This document shows positions 50,572-60,430 of a stretch of 64,000 nt of DNA, piece after piece; the stretch's first letter is position 1, and the number at the start of each line of letters is the position of its first letter. Origin of the DNA: Sedimentibacter sp. zth1. Its GTDB lineage: Bacteria; Bacillota; Clostridia; Tissierellales; Sedimentibacteraceae. The position numbers and the translations under genes were made by a program. The notes below the pieces were generated by a model that had not been told where the DNA came from, made no database searches, and saw nothing but the letters and a program-made list of their open reading frames with translations. The stretch is from contig NZ_CP071445.1 of assembly GCF_017352195.1 (NCBI RefSeq), positions 2,356,001-2,420,000 of the forward strand, in the 5' to 3' direction.

Positions 50572-51864
50572 ATGAAAAATAAGAAAAGATATATTTTATT
50601 ATTCTTAATATTTATACTAATTATTAGTATTACTACATCATGCAAAAAAGCAGATCCAAATACAGTTCATTTGTGGATGTACCAAAGAGACCAAAACGAT
50701 CAAATAGCAATGTTAATACCTGACATAGAGAGATATTGTGAAAATAATGAAATACCGCTTCAAATACATTGCTATTATGAATCAGAGATGTCATATGATG
50801 ATTATATATTGAAAAGAAATATAAATCTTGAAAAAAATAATACTATAGTCTGCGGTAACTATAACGAAATGAGAAATTTAAATAGTGAACACGCGAACTA
50901 TGAAAATATAGAAAACTATAAAAATATAGTAAAATCATGCAAAAATCTACCATACATGCTAGTAGCATATACTTACAACATTAGATTAATTAACAAAAAT
51001 TTATTAGATGTTTATGATATTAATTTTGATAAAGATATAATGTCACCTACAGACTATAGAAATATTATATTTAGACTATTAGAGAATGGGGCAGATTTAA
51101 GTAATGATAGCGCAATTAACAATGCATGTGTAACTAATTTAATGTATGAATACAATTTAAATTTAAATAATACTACCAAGGAAAGTGAAATAGATGAAGA
51201 ATATAGAAATAATTTAGCTAATGCAATTAGAAAATTCGTTGAAAAAAGTAAAGATAGAACAAATATTGCCTTAGGGTGTAGCAAAACTATTATAGACAAT
51301 AAAACTAACCTTACTCTGGACATAGGTTATGGTTCGGATTGTAGAGAAGATAATTGTTATTATACTGATTTTAACAAAAACACATTGCTTAAAAGTTTAA
51401 AGGATACAATAGTATTGTTTGAACCTGACATGATAAGATATGCAATATACATAAATGATAAAATCACAAATGAAAGTACATATAAGTTAGCTAATTATAT
51501 GCTTGACAGTGAATTGTTAGGTGAAAATATAAGATTTTCATGTTTCACATTAAAAAATGATTGTGCTGATAATATGTATATGAACATAGTAAATAATAAT
51601 GTGGAAATAGAAGAATATTACAAGGAAAATGAGACAGAGCTTAAGTGTATAAATGAAATAATAGAAAGAAATATATTAAACGGAAATATAAGTGAAGAGT
51701 TTATAAATGAATTATCATATAAAACGTTAGGTATGAATAGTTTAATGGAATGTTTTATTATGAATGCACAATTATTCAATATAAATAGAGGAGAAGAAAA
51801 AACAGAAGAATTTATAGACATAAATTTAGATAATTTTATAAAAAAAATCAAATTAAGTTTATAA
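50572..51864 (+). CDS. Lipoprotein, possibly solute-binding-like
   Basis: The lipoprotein signal ends at the lipobox (TTSC, Cys about residue 24). The mature part begins DPNTVHLWMYQRDQNDQIAMLIPDIERYCENN, which resembles the start of bacterial extracellular solute-binding proteins, but no transporter permease or ATPase follows and the later part is not recognised. GGAGGAT precedes the ATG. It is followed 13 bp later by another lipoprotein gene, presumably in one transcript. Confidence 0.6.
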   Translation: MKNKKRYILLFLIFILIISITTSCKKADPNTVHLWMYQRDQNDQIAMLIPDIERYCENNEIPLQIHCYYESEMSYDDYILKRNINLEKNNTIVCGNYNEMRNLNSEHANYENIENYKNIVKSCKNLPYMLVAYTYNIRLINKNLLDVYDINFDKDIMSPTDYRNIIFRLLENGADLSNDSAINNACVTNLMYEYNLNLNNTTKESEIDEEYRNNLANAIRKFVEKSKDRTNIALGCSKTIIDNKTNLTLDIGYGSDCREDNCYYTDFNKNTLLKSLKDTIVLFEPDMIRYAIYINDKITNESTYKLANYMLDSELLGENIRFSCFTLKNDCADNMYMNIVNNNVEIEEYYKENETELKCINEIIERNILNGNISEEFINELSYKTLGMNSLMECFIMNAQLFNINRGEEKTEEFIDINLDNFIKKIKLSL

Positions 51865-51877
51865 GGGGGAAGTTGTG

Positions 51878-52861
51878 ATGAAAAGAAAAATATTAATAGT
51901 TTTAATGCTAGTGATGCTAATATGTCAAAGTGCATGTAATAAAGCCGATAAAATAAATAATAAAGCAGAAAAGATTTATAATTTAACTGAAAGGCAAACG
52001 GAAATAGTTGAAAGCTATAATAAATTTAACACTCAGCAAAAACAAGTATTAAACTTTTTAGTTAACGATAACTATAGGTATTATGATTATTTATATTTAC
52101 AAGTACCAATATCCTATGATGAACTAGATGTAATAAAACAATTAGGAGTAGAATTATTAAATACATCTAAATATACTTTAGCAACACAAGGTATGTGGTA
52201 TAAAGGTAAAAAAACAGGTTATGCAGGTATTATAAAAGTACCTGAAGAGAATAAGGATGAAAAAAAATATTCAAATATAGAATGGGTACATTTTACTCAA
52301 GAACAAATAGACAAGAGAGAGAAATTGTATATAGATACATTAAATAAAATGTACAATGATATAGAAGGGTTTAATGAGCTTACAGATTATGAAAAACACT
52401 ATTTTGCTAATCTATTTAATGAAGAGTATAAATTGAAATTAAATTATAAATTTTATTATGGTCAAGCAAAGTTGCAAGAATGTCGTAATGTACGAGAATT
52501 AGTTAAAAATATTTATGATTTGGATCTAGTAGGTATATTCATAGGTTCAACTGAACCTGCATACCAATTCTATGCAAAGTATGTTGAACAAAAGATAAGT
52601 GATGAAGGTTTTGAAAGAATATACAACCAATTTTTAGATGATTATAAAAAATTCTATAAATTTTTAGGTGAAAATATAAACTCAAAAACTGGAACGTATA
52701 CATTTGAAGAACCAGTGTACTATAATTTTGCAGAATATATGGTAAGTTTGTTTTTTGATAGAGAAAAAACTTTTGAGCTATATAAATATAATTTTGATGA
52801 AAATGGCATGGTAACAAGTTTTACATGGACAAGTATAGAAGAAGTATTAAGTAAAAAATAA
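51878..52861 (+). CDS. Lipoprotein of unknown function
   Basis: The lipobox is CQSAC (Cys about residue 20). The remaining 300 residues are charged and rich in tyrosine and lysine, predicted mostly helical. I recognise no family. ATG at 51878 is preferred to a GTG three bases upstream because AGGGGG then has the normal 8-base spacing. With the preceding lipoprotein it forms a small operon that ends at the bidirectional terminator before pckG. Confidence 0.62.
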   Translation: MKRKILIVLMLVMLICQSACNKADKINNKAEKIYNLTERQTEIVESYNKFNTQQKQVLNFLVNDNYRYYDYLYLQVPISYDELDVIKQLGVELLNTSKYTLATQGMWYKGKKTGYAGIIKVPEENKDEKKYSNIEWVHFTQEQIDKREKLYIDTLNKMYNDIEGFNELTDYEKHYFANLFNEEYKLKLNYKFYYGQAKLQECRNVRELVKNIYDLDLVGIFIGSTEPAYQFYAKYVEQKISDEGFERIYNQFLDDYKKFYKFLGENINSKTGTYTFEEPVYYNFAEYMVSLFFDREKTFELYKYNFDENGMVTSFTWTSIEEVLSKK

Positions 52862-53001
52862 ATATATTATATTAAAACCATTTTAAAAAGAACTACTGGA
52901 TCAACACTTGGTCTTACCATATTTTAGCTGAATTAGATACAAGCTTTTTCTGATTTTTCAATGCTTTCAGTATAGCTATTTATAAAAGAAAACGGATTTA
53001 A

Positions 53002-53154
53002 TTTTGTAACATTCATGTAGTGTAGCTGAAATTGTACGAAGTTAAACGTAATGTCCTTTGGTCAAGGTAGACTGACCCGTACCCTGTCCCACGCATTTGA
53101 CCAATATGGAGTGTACTGAAGTTACAATTTCCTACACGCAATGTGATTACAAAA
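53002..53154. repeat. 153-bp imperfect palindrome (MITE-like or structured RNA)
   Basis: Matched arm pairs share a centre near 53079: TTTTGTAA 53002 with TTACAAAA 53147, GTGTAG 53020 with CTACAC 53132, GAAATTGTA 53028 with TACAATTTC 53123, and TTGGTCAA 53058 with TTGACCAA 53097, with GTAC in the middle. The inner part is much richer in G and C than the surroundings (CTGACCCGTACCCTGTCCC). It fills most of the 418-bp gap; no ORF fits. Confidence 0.6.
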
Positions 53155-53201
53155 TTAATGTAGTTTTCTTTTTGCTTCATAGGATAGCTTTATTTATTAA
53201 A

Positions 53202-53239
53202 ATCGAAAAAGTCTGCTTTTTGAAGCAGACTTTTTCGAT
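53202..53239. terminator. Bidirectional terminator between lipoprotein operon and pckG
   Basis: ATCGAAAAAGTCTGCTT pairs perfectly over 17 bases with AAGCAGACTTTTTCGAT around a short T-rich loop. Confidence 0.92.
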
Positions 53240-53279
53240 AAGCTGAGCATTTGATTAATTTAAATGCTGTTTTAATATG

Positions 53280-55064
53280 CTATTTTAAATTATTTTTCAA
53301 AGTTTCTAGTTCGTTTTGAAGTTCAGTAGGAATTCTTCCGTTGAACTTGTTGTAGAATTCTTCTATACCATTGGCATCTTCTAACCATAAATTTTTATCT
53401 ATTGACAATAGGTTATTTAAAGTTTCTTTATCCATATCTAAACCTTCAAGGTTTAAATCATCAATATTTGGAACATAACCAATTTCAACTTCTTTAGCAT
53501 CAACTTTATTTTCACATCTCTTAAGCATCCACTCAAGAACTCTAAAGTTTTCACCGTATCCTGGCCAAATAAAATCTCCGTTTTCGTTAGTTCTAAACCA
53601 GTTAACATGGAATATTTTTGGTAACTTATCAGTTTTTTGTCCCATTTCAATCCAGTGTCCAAAATAATCAGCCATATTATAACCACAGAATGGTAACATA
53701 GCCATTGGATCACGTCTTATAACACCAACTTGTCCATTTGCTGCTGCTGTTGTTTCACTTGCCATTGCTGAACCTATAAATATACCATGGTTCCAGTCTC
53801 TTGATTGATAAACAAGTGGAGCAGTTTTAGCACGTCTTCCACCAAATATAATTGCTGAAAGTGGAACACCGTTTGAACTTTCCCATTCACTTGAAATGCA
53901 AGGACAGTTTTTAGCAGGTGCTGTAAATCTTGAGTTTGGATTAGCTCCTTTTTCTGTAGAAGTTTTGTAGTTCCAAGGTCTTCCTATCCAATCTTCCATG
54001 TTTTCAGTTGGAGGAGTATTAGTTAATTTTTCCCACCAAACTGTCATATCATCTTTATTTATTGCAACATTAGTAAATATTGTATTTCTTGCTGTTGCGG
54101 CTAATGCATTTGGATTTGACTTAACGTTAGTTCCAGGTGCAACTCCAAAGAAACCTGCTTCTGGGTTAACAGCATAAAGTCTTCCATCATCGCCTATTCT
54201 TATCCAAGCAATATCATCACCAACAGTCCAAATTTTATATCCTTTGTTTCTGAATATTTCTGGTGGTATTAGCATTGCTAAATTTGTTTTGCCACATGCA
54301 GAAGGGAATGCAGCAGCTATGTATTTGATTTCTCCCTTTGGATTTTCAATTCCTAATATAAGCATATGTTCTGCCATCCAGCCTTCTTGCTTACCCATAT
54401 AAGTAGCAATTCTAAGTGCAAAGCATTTTTTACCTAATAAAACATTTCCACCGTATGCTGAGTTTAGTGACCATATAGTGTTATCCTCAGGGAAGTGGAA
54501 TATGTATCTTTTAGTTTCGTCCAAAGTACATTTACCATGTAGTCCACGAACAAAATCATTAGTAAATCCTAACATGTTTAAAGCTTGTTTACCTGTTCTT
54601 GTCATGATGTGCATATTTAGTACAACATATATAGAATCAGTTACTTCTATACCAATCTTTGAAAATGGTGAACCAATAGGTCCCATACAATATGGTATAA
54701 CATACATTGTTCTACCAGTCATAGAGTTTTTAAAAATTTCTTTACCTAATTTATATGCTTCTTCTGGTGATTTCCAATTATTTGTTGGACCAGCATTGAT
54801 TTCATCTTTTGAACAAATAAAAGTTCTGTCTTCCATTCTAGCAACATCATTAGGTTTAGTACGGTGATAGTAACAACCTGGCATTTTTTTCTGGTTAAGC
54901 TCTATCATTTCGCCTGTAGAGCAACCTTCTTTTCTTAATTGTTTTATTTGACTTTCGCCACCATCTATTAATATTACTTCTTTTGGATTTGTCAATGCAA
55001 CAACTTCATCAATCCAATTTAGAACATACTTGTTTTTAGTGAATTTACTTGTGTTATTATTCAT
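53280..55064 (-). CDS. pckG: Phosphoenolpyruvate carboxykinase (GTP)
   Basis: The 594-residue GTP-dependent enzyme has the kinase-1 P-loop FPSACGKTNLAM (Lys about 259), TVGDDIAWI with metal ligands, NPEAGFFGVAPGTN, and the PEP-binding GCYYHRTKPNDVARMEDRT and YGGNVLLGKKC. Length and motifs separate it from the ATP type. It interconverts oxaloacetate and PEP with GTP/GDP; in anaerobes it may run either way, and PEP is also the donor for the pyruvyltransferases in this window. It is transcribed alone on the minus strand. Confidence 0.96.
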   Translation of the reverse strand: MNNNTSKFTKNKYVLNWIDEVVALTNPKEVILIDGGESQIKQLRKEGCSTGEMIELNQKKMPGCYYHRTKPNDVARMEDRTFICSKDEINAGPTNNWKSPEEAYKLGKEIFKNSMTGRTMYVIPYCMGPIGSPFSKIGIEVTDSIYVVLNMHIMTRTGKQALNMLGFTNDFVRGLHGKCTLDETKRYIFHFPEDNTIWSLNSAYGGNVLLGKKCFALRIATYMGKQEGWMAEHMLILGIENPKGEIKYIAAAFPSACGKTNLAMLIPPEIFRNKGYKIWTVGDDIAWIRIGDDGRLYAVNPEAGFFGVAPGTNVKSNPNALAATARNTIFTNVAINKDDMTVWWEKLTNTPPTENMEDWIGRPWNYKTSTEKGANPNSRFTAPAKNCPCISSEWESSNGVPLSAIIFGGRRAKTAPLVYQSRDWNHGIFIGSAMASETTAAANGQVGVIRRDPMAMLPFCGYNMADYFGHWIEMGQKTDKLPKIFHVNWFRTNENGDFIWPGYGENFRVLEWMLKRCENKVDAKEVEIGYVPNIDDLNLEGLDMDKETLNNLLSIDKNLWLEDANGIEEFYNKFNGRIPTELQNELETLKNNLK

Positions 55065-55118
55065 ATTTAATATCCTCTCTAAGAACTATTATATTATTTA
55101 TGTTACATTAATTATCAA

Positions 55119-55138
55119 TATGTTATATTATATAACAT
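55119..55138 (-). promoter_or_regulatory. Dyad upstream of pckG
   Basis: ATGTTATA-TTA-TATAACAT is an inverted repeat with eight-base arms located about 55-75 bp before the pckG start, a plausible regulator site. In AT-rich DNA it could be chance. Confidence 0.3.
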
Positions 55139-55302
55139 TATTTTTCCTCTTTCAAGTAATATATAATTAAAAATTATATAAAAAATTATATTATATATAA
55201 TTTAGTAAAACCTAATTAAATTTTAAAATAGTGCCTTTGAATTTTTTTTATATGGTTTTGATTTAAATTGTTCTCAGTAGACGTATAATATTAAAAGATG
55301 AA

Positions 55303-55331
55303 TTGACTTTAAAGTATATTACAATTATAAT
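55303..55331 (+). promoter_or_regulatory. Promoter of ilvE
   Basis: TTGACT (55303-55308) and TATAAT (55326-55331) have a 17-bp spacer. The leader is about 35 bases, ending in AGGAGG. The AT-rich gap to pckG otherwise holds only the pckG dyad. Confidence 0.75.
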
Positions 55332-55371
55332 TAAATTACAAATAATCAATTAATTTAGGAGGATTTAAGTT

Positions 55372-56397
55372 ATGATTAAGAAGAAAGATATAAAATGGTC
55401 AGAGTTAGGATTTAGTTATGTTAAAACTGACAAAAGATATGTATCTTATTTTAAAGATGGAAAATGGGATGATGGACAACTTGTTGAAGATAATAGATTA
55501 ACAATTAGTGAAGGTTCTACATCATTACATTACGGACAACAATGTTTTGAAGGTTTAAAAGCATATTCTAATAAAGATGGTGGAATTCAATTATTTAGAC
55601 CTGATCAAAATGCATTGAGAATGCAAAGAAGTTGTGATAGACTTCTAATGCCAAAAGTACCCGTAGAAAAATTTGTTGATGCTTGTAAAAAAGTGGTTTT
55701 AGCTAATGAAGCATGGGTTCCTCCATACGGTTCAGGTGCTACTTTATACTTAAGACCTTTCCTTATTGGGGTTGGAGATAATGTTGGTGTAAGACCTGCT
55801 TCTGAATACATATTCTGCATATTCTGTACACCAGTTGGACCATACTTTAAAGGTGGAATGGCTCCAGTTAACTTTGTTACTACAGATTTTGATAGAGCTG
55901 CACCTATAGGTACAGGTAAAGACAAAGTTGGTGGAAACTATGCAGCAAGCTTATTAGCTCATAAACAAGCTGTAGATGCTGGTTTTGCAGATAGTATATA
56001 TTTAGATCCAAAAACTCATACTAAAATAGATGAGGTTGGAGCTGCAAATTTCTTTGGTATTACTAAAGACAATAGATTTATAACACCTATTTCATCTTCT
56101 ATTCTTCCAAGTATCACTAAATATTCTTTGTTGCATGTTGCTAAAGAATATCTAGGAATGGAAGCATCTGAAGAAGAAGTTAAAATAGATGAATTAGACA
56201 AATTTGCAGAAGCTGGAGCATGTGGTACAGCTGCTGTTATCAGTCCTATAGGTGGAATTCAACATAAGGGTAATATGCATACTTTCTATAGTCAAACTGA
56301 GGTTGGACCTATAACTAGAAAATTATATGATACTTTAATGGGGATTCAACTAGGAGATGTTAAGGCTCCAGAAGGATGGATAGTTAAAGTTAAATAA
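55372..56397 (+). CDS. ilvE: Branched-chain-amino-acid aminotransferase
   Basis: This is a fold-type IV PLP aminotransferase of the long (BCAT group II) type, 341 residues. Motifs are [24 protein letters not shown], the PLP lysine segment [12 protein letters not shown], and [12 protein letters not shown]. It interconverts leucine, isoleucine and valine with their keto acids, useful both for synthesis and for Stickland-type amino-acid fermentation. The strong promoter and simple codon use suggest good expression. The yqhQ gene follows within 25 bp. Confidence 0.95.
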   Translation: MIKKKDIKWSELGFSYVKTDKRYVSYFKDGKWDDGQLVEDNRLTISEGSTSLHYGQQCFEGLKAYSNKDGGIQLFRPDQNALRMQRSCDRLLMPKVPVEKFVDACKKVVLANEAWVPPYGSGATLYLRPFLIGVGDNVGVRPASEYIFCIFCTPVGPYFKGGMAPVNFVTTDFDRAAPIGTGKDKVGGNYAASLLAHKQAVDAGFADSIYLDPKTHTKIDEVGAANFFGITKDNRFITPISSSILPSITKYSLLHVAKEYLGMEASEEEVKIDELDKFAEAGACGTAAVISPIGGIQHKGNMHTFYSQTEVGPITRKLYDTLMGIQLGDVKAPEGWIVKVK

Positions 56398-56420
56398 TAT
56401 TTGTGAAAGGAAGAATTATA

Positions 56421-57350
56421 TTGGCACAGAAAAAAAAGACTAGTATCGGTGGTCAAGCGCTTATCGAGGGTATAATGATGAAAGGTCCTCATAAACTGGC
56501 TACTGCTGTTAGAAAACCAGATGGCGAAATTGAGTTAAAAACTTCCGAACTAAGCTCAGTATTTAAGAAAAAATTTTTTAAATTGCCTATTATTAGAGGG
56601 ACATTTGCACTTATTGAAGCTATGATTTCAGGTGTTAGAGAGCTTATGTATTCCGCAAGTTTTTTTGAGGATTCTATTGAAGAAGATGCTGTAGATAAGT
56701 TTTTGAAAAAAGTTTTTAAAGATAAAGCAGAGAATGCTATAATCTATGTATCATTGATATTAGCTTTAATATTTAGTATTGGAGTATTTATTATTGCCCC
56801 TTCACTTCTAACAAACGTATTAAAGCATGTTACTGATAGTAGTTTAATATTAAATCTTGTAGAGGGTATAATAAGAGTAGCTTTATTTGTAATATACATT
56901 TTTCTTATTTCAAAACTTGATGATATTAAAAGGGTATTTAGGTATCATGGTGCTGAGCATAAAACGATTTATTGTTATGAAAATGGAGAGGAATTAATAG
57001 TTGAAAATGTTAGAAAATATTCAACATTACATCCTAGATGCGGAACAAGCTTTATAGTAAATGTGCTAATCATAAGTATTATAGTATTTTCATTTTTCGG
57101 ATGGCCTAATCCATTTATGAGAGTTATAACAAGAATATTAATGTTACCAGTTATTGCGGGTCTCTCTTATGAGATAAACAGATATATAGGTGGTAAGGAT
57201 AAACAAAATGTTTTAACAAAAATTTTAGCCTATCCTGGATTGATGATTCAAAAGATTACTACTAGTGAACCAGATGATTCAATGATGGAGGTTGCTATAG
57301 TAGCAATGGAAGCTGTTATACCTGAAAATGGAGCAGATGATTTATGGTAA
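56421..57350 (+). CDS. yqhQ: YqhQ family (DUF1385) membrane protein
   Basis: The N-terminal KKTSIGGQALIEGIMMKGPHKLA is the signature of DUF1385/YqhQ proteins. Two pairs of membrane helices lie at about residues 110-180 and 205-245, with the conserved FRYHGAEHKTIYCYENG and HPRCGTSFI between. The function is unknown; there is a possible metal site formed by His, Glu and Cys. TTG at 56421 is chosen for spacing from AAAGGA; GTG at 56403 would add six residues. The next gene, prmC, overlaps by 7 bp, an arrangement common in Clostridia. Confidence 0.9.
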   Translation: MAQKKKTSIGGQALIEGIMMKGPHKLATAVRKPDGEIELKTSELSSVFKKKFFKLPIIRGTFALIEAMISGVRELMYSASFFEDSIEEDAVDKFLKKVFKDKAENAIIYVSLILALIFSIGVFIIAPSLLTNVLKHVTDSSLILNLVEGIIRVALFVIYIFLISKLDDIKRVFRYHGAEHKTIYCYENGEELIVENVRKYSTLHPRCGTSFIVNVLIISIIVFSFFGWPNPFMRVITRILMLPVIAGLSYEINRYIGGKDKQNVLTKILAYPGLMIQKITTSEPDDSMMEVAIVAMEAVIPENGADDLW

Positions 57351-58207
57351 AAAATTCAATTGAACATCTTTTAAAGGATGGAATGAATATATTAGAGAAA
57401 AGGGATTATAATAATCCCTTTCTTGATTTGCAACTTATTTTGATGAAGCTTTTAAATAAAGACAAAATATATCTATTAATTCATGGAGACGAAATAGTTG
57501 AGAATGAAATAGTAGACAAATTTTATAAAATGGTAAGAAGAAGAAACGAAGGCTACCCTCTTCAATACATGTTAAATTGCCAAGAGTTTATGGGGCTTGA
57601 TTTTTATGTTGAGGATGGTGTTCTAATACCGAGACCAGATACTGAGATATTGGTAGAAAAGGTTATAGAGATTGTTAATAGTACAGATTTAAATGATAGA
57701 AGAATAAATATTTTGGATATAGGTACTGGAAGTGGTGCAATATCACTGAGTTTGGCGCATTATCTACAAAATGCATGTGTAACTGCAATTGATATTAGTG
57801 ATATTGCTATAAAGGTTGCTAACATAAATATGAAAAATCTTAACATTCAAAACGCGGAGATTATTAAGGGCGATTTGTTTGGTAGTTTAAATATAAATAA
57901 AAAATTTGACATAATAGTGTCCAATCCTCCTTATATTGAAAAAGAAGAAATTGATAAATTGCAAGTTGAAGTTTCTAAGTATGAACCTCGATTAGCACTC
58001 GATGGAGGGCATAGCGGACTTATATACTATGAAAGAATAGCAGAGTTGTTAGAAGTTTATTTAGATAAAAAAGGTAAATTATTCTTTGAAATAGGCAACA
58101 ATCAAGCAGAAACGGTAAGCAAAATATTAAAAGATAAAAATATTTTTAAAAATATTGACGTAATAAAGGATTTATACAAAAACGATAGGGTAATATTTGC
58201 ACAATAA
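57344..58207 (+). CDS. prmC: Release-factor glutamine methyltransferase
   Basis: Methylates the glutamine of the GGQ motif of peptide release factors. Visible are the N-terminal helical domain, LIPRPDTEILVEKVIE, the SAM site ILDIGTGSGAISLSLA, and the catalytic NPPY motif (VSNPPYIEKEE) at about residue 195. The substrate RF-1 is encoded 800 bp downstream, a conserved neighbourhood. The start overlaps the yqhQ stop. Confidence 0.95.
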   Translation: MVKNSIEHLLKDGMNILEKRDYNNPFLDLQLILMKLLNKDKIYLLIHGDEIVENEIVDKFYKMVRRRNEGYPLQYMLNCQEFMGLDFYVEDGVLIPRPDTEILVEKVIEIVNSTDLNDRRINILDIGTGSGAISLSLAHYLQNACVTAIDISDIAIKVANINMKNLNIQNAEIIKGDLFGSLNINKKFDIIVSNPPYIEKEEIDKLQVEVSKYEPRLALDGGHSGLIYYERIAELLEVYLDKKGKLFFEIGNNQAETVSKILKDKNIFKNIDVIKDLYKNDRVIFAQ

Positions 58208-58221
58208 TATTTATGGACATG

Positions 58222-58250
58222 TTGACATCATAAACTGTCGTTAATATAAT
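58222..58250 (+). promoter_or_regulatory. Consensus promoter before the zinc-ribbon gene
   Basis: TTGACA (58222-58227) and TATAAT (58245-58250) are perfect consensus boxes with a 17-bp spacer. Confidence 0.8.
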
Positions 58251-58343
58251 ATAATATAAATATATTAGCTTTGTTTATATTTTTAGGGGTATAAATTAGA
58301 GTAAAAAAATTTAAAATAATATATAGGGATAGGAGAAAATGAT

Positions 58344-58826
58344 ATGGAATTTTTTAAGGGCATTGGAAACAAAATATCTAAAACTAGCCAAGAAGCAGTT
58401 AAAAAAACAAAAGAATTGGCTGAGGTTTCAAGGTTGAATTCTGAAATTTCTGCAGAAGAAAGAAATATTATAACAATATACCAAAACATAGGGAAACTAT
58501 ACTTTGATAAGTATAAGAATGAAGAATGCAGTGAATTCGCTGAGTACATTAATAACGTAAAAGAAGGCTTAGAAAAAATAGAAACGGCAAAAGAAGAAGT
58601 GAAATTATTAAAAGGAAAGAGAACTTGTCCTAAATGTGGAGCTGAGCTAGAGGTAGAAACTGTATTCTGTAGCATGTGTGGACAAAAAATGCCTGAGATA
58701 GAAAAAGAAGAAGAATTAGTAGAAGAGCAAGTAGAAGATAAAACAAAAGAATTCTGTGCTAGCTGTGGTCAAGAGCTTGAGGATGGAGCAATGTTTTGTC
58801 CATCATGTGGAACAAAGGCTGAATAA
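58344..58826 (+). CDS. Zinc-ribbon protein with N-terminal coiled coil
   Basis: Residues 1-85 are helical and charged (GIGNKISKTSQEAVKKTKELAEVSRL), a layout common in small clostridial proteins. Two zinc ribbons follow: CPKCGAELE with CSMCGQKMP (about 93-115) and CASCGQELE with CPSCGTKAE (about 137-160), joined by an acidic linker. There is no catalytic motif. It probably binds protein or nucleic acid; the function is unknown. It is the only gene between its own perfect promoter and a terminator. Confidence 0.78.
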   Translation: MEFFKGIGNKISKTSQEAVKKTKELAEVSRLNSEISAEERNIITIYQNIGKLYFDKYKNEECSEFAEYINNVKEGLEKIETAKEEVKLLKGKRTCPKCGAELEVETVFCSMCGQKMPEIEKEEELVEEQVEDKTKEFCASCGQELEDGAMFCPSCGTKAE

Positions 58827-58856
58827 AAGCATAATTAAAGATATATAATAAATGCT

Positions 58857-58888
58857 AGAAGCTAATGAGTATATTAGCTTCTTTTTTT
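58857..58888 (+). terminator. Terminator after the zinc-ribbon gene
   Basis: AGAAGCTAAT pairs with ATTAGCTTCT around a six-base loop, followed by seven T. Confidence 0.9.
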
Positions 58889-58942
58889 GACGAATTATGG
58901 TACTTTAAATGACAATGTAGTAAATACAGGGTAAAATAATGT

Positions 58943-58972
58943 TTGCATACTAATGCATTTTCATGATATAAT
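58943..58972 (+). promoter_or_regulatory. Promoter of prfA
   Basis: TTGCAT (58943-58948) and TATAAT (58967-58972) are 18 bp apart, 30 bp before the start codon. Confidence 0.55.
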
Positions 58973-59003
58973 ACTGTGTTAATACAAGTAGAGGTGATTA
59001 CCA

Positions 59004-60077
59004 ATGTTAGATAAATTAGATTTTATTGAAGAAAAATACAGAGATATAAGTGAAAAAATTGCTGATCCAGATATAATTGCTAACATGAATGAATGGAAAA
59101 AGCTAGTTAAAGAACATGCACAAATTGAACCAATTGTAAATAAATATAAAGAATATAAAGACACAAAAAATCAACTTGAGGAATCTAAAGAAATGATTTA
59201 TGATAAATCATTAGATGAAGATTTTAGAGAAATGGCTAAGGAAGAAGTAAAAGGTTTAACAACAAATCTTGAAACAATTGAAGAGGATCTTAAAATTTTA
59301 CTTTTGCCTACTGACCCTAATGATGATAAAGATGTTATAGTTGAAGTTAGAGCAGGTGTTGGTGGAGATGAGGCTGGATTGTTTGCAGGAAATTTATTTA
59401 GAATGTACACTAGATATGCTGAAAGGCAACGTTGGAAAACTGAAATAATTTCATTAAATGACCAAGGCGTAGGTATATACAAGGAAGCTATATTTGCTAT
59501 AAAAGGTCAAGGCGCATATTCTAAGCTAAAATATGAAAGTGGAGTTCACAGAGTTCAAAGAGTTCCTGAAACAGAATCAAGTGGTAGAATTCATACATCT
59601 TCTGCTACAGTTGCTGTTTTGCCAGAGGTTGATGATGTAGAGGTAGAAATTAATCAAAATGATATAAAAATAGATGTTTTCAGATCGTCAGGTAATGGTG
59701 GACAGTGTGTAAATACAACTGACTCAGCTGTTAGATTAACACATATCCCTACTGGTATTGTTATATCATGTCAGGATGAAAAATCACAGCTTAAAAACAG
59801 AGATAAGGCTATGAAAGTTTTAAAAGCAAAGCTATATGATAGATATCAGCAAGAGCAGCATGATGAAATTGCTTCATCTAGAAAAAGTCAAGTTGGTTCT
59901 GGTGATAGAAGTGAAAGAATTAGAACATATAATTATCCACAAAGTAGAGTTACAGACCATAGAATAGGCTTGACTTTATACAAATTGGATAGCTTTATAG
60001 ACGGTGATTTAGAAGAAATGATTCAGGGTTTGATAACATCTGACCAAGCAGAAAAACTAAAAAATTTAAATGATTAA
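59004..60077 (+). CDS. prfA: Peptide chain release factor 1
   Basis: RF-1 of 357 residues recognises UAA and [23 protein letters not shown] marks the family, and the codon-reading loop follows RF-1 rather than RF-2 rules. The catalytic GGQ lies in [17 protein letters not shown] near residue 235; most RF-1 have GAGGQHVN, so Asn and Cys beside GGQ are mild variations. [28 protein letters not shown] near the end is typical. Its methyltransferase prmC is encoded just upstream. Confidence 0.97.
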   Translation: MLDKLDFIEEKYRDISEKIADPDIIANMNEWKKLVKEHAQIEPIVNKYKEYKDTKNQLEESKEMIYDKSLDEDFREMAKEEVKGLTTNLETIEEDLKILLLPTDPNDDKDVIVEVRAGVGGDEAGLFAGNLFRMYTRYAERQRWKTEIISLNDQGVGIYKEAIFAIKGQGAYSKLKYESGVHRVQRVPETESSGRIHTSSATVAVLPEVDDVEVEINQNDIKIDVFRSSGNGGQCVNTTDSAVRLTHIPTGIVISCQDEKSQLKNRDKAMKVLKAKLYDRYQQEQHDEIASSRKSQVGSGDRSERIRTYNYPQSRVTDHRIGLTLYKLDSFIDGDLEEMIQGLITSDQAEKLKNLND

Positions 60078-60139
60078 ATATTTAAATTTCTAATATAACA
60101 CATTATTGTTTAAGTTATAAACTTTAAACGGAGGTAGTT

Positions 60140-60382
60140 ATGAGAATAGATAAATTTTTGAAAATTGCAAGAGTTATAAAAAGAAGAACGGTTGCTAAAG
60201 ATGCTTGTGACCAAGGCAGAGTACTTGTTAACGCAAAATTAGCAAAGCCAGGTACCGAGGTTGAGGTTGGGGACACAATAGAAATAGAATTTGGTACTAA
60301 TCCAATGAAAATAAAAGTAGAAAAAATACTTGAGCACGCATTAAAAGATGATGCTAAGGATATGTTCACAATTTTAAGCTAA
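60140..60382 (+). CDS. S4-domain RNA-binding protein (RqcP/YabO-like)
   Basis: The 80 residues are a single S4 domain: MRIDKFLKIARVIKRRTVAKDACDQGRVLVNAKLAKPGTEV. This matches RqcP (YabO) and Hsp15-like proteins, which bind the 50S subunit carrying a peptidyl-tRNA in ribosome rescue. GGAGGT precedes the ATG. In many Firmicutes this gene sits near yabP/spoIIE-type genes; here it follows prfA, which also fits a translation role. Confidence 0.88.
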   Translation: MRIDKFLKIARVIKRRTVAKDACDQGRVLVNAKLAKPGTEVEVGDTIEIEFGTNPMKIKVEKILEHALKDDAKDMFTILS

Positions 60383-60425
60383 AAAAAAATGCTTCACTTA
60401 AACTAATAAGTGAAGCATTTTTTTA
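60382..60425. terminator. Bidirectional terminator between the S4 gene and the sirtuin gene
   Basis: AAAAATGCTTCACTTA pairs perfectly with TAAGTGAAGCATTTTT around a six-base loop, with A and T tracts on the two sides. Confidence 0.93.
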
Positions 60426-60430
60426 TTTTT

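Noticed and set aside
54478-54867. Plus-strand ORF opposite pckG
   Set aside because: It is a shadow of a highly conserved gene on the other strand, with no start signals.
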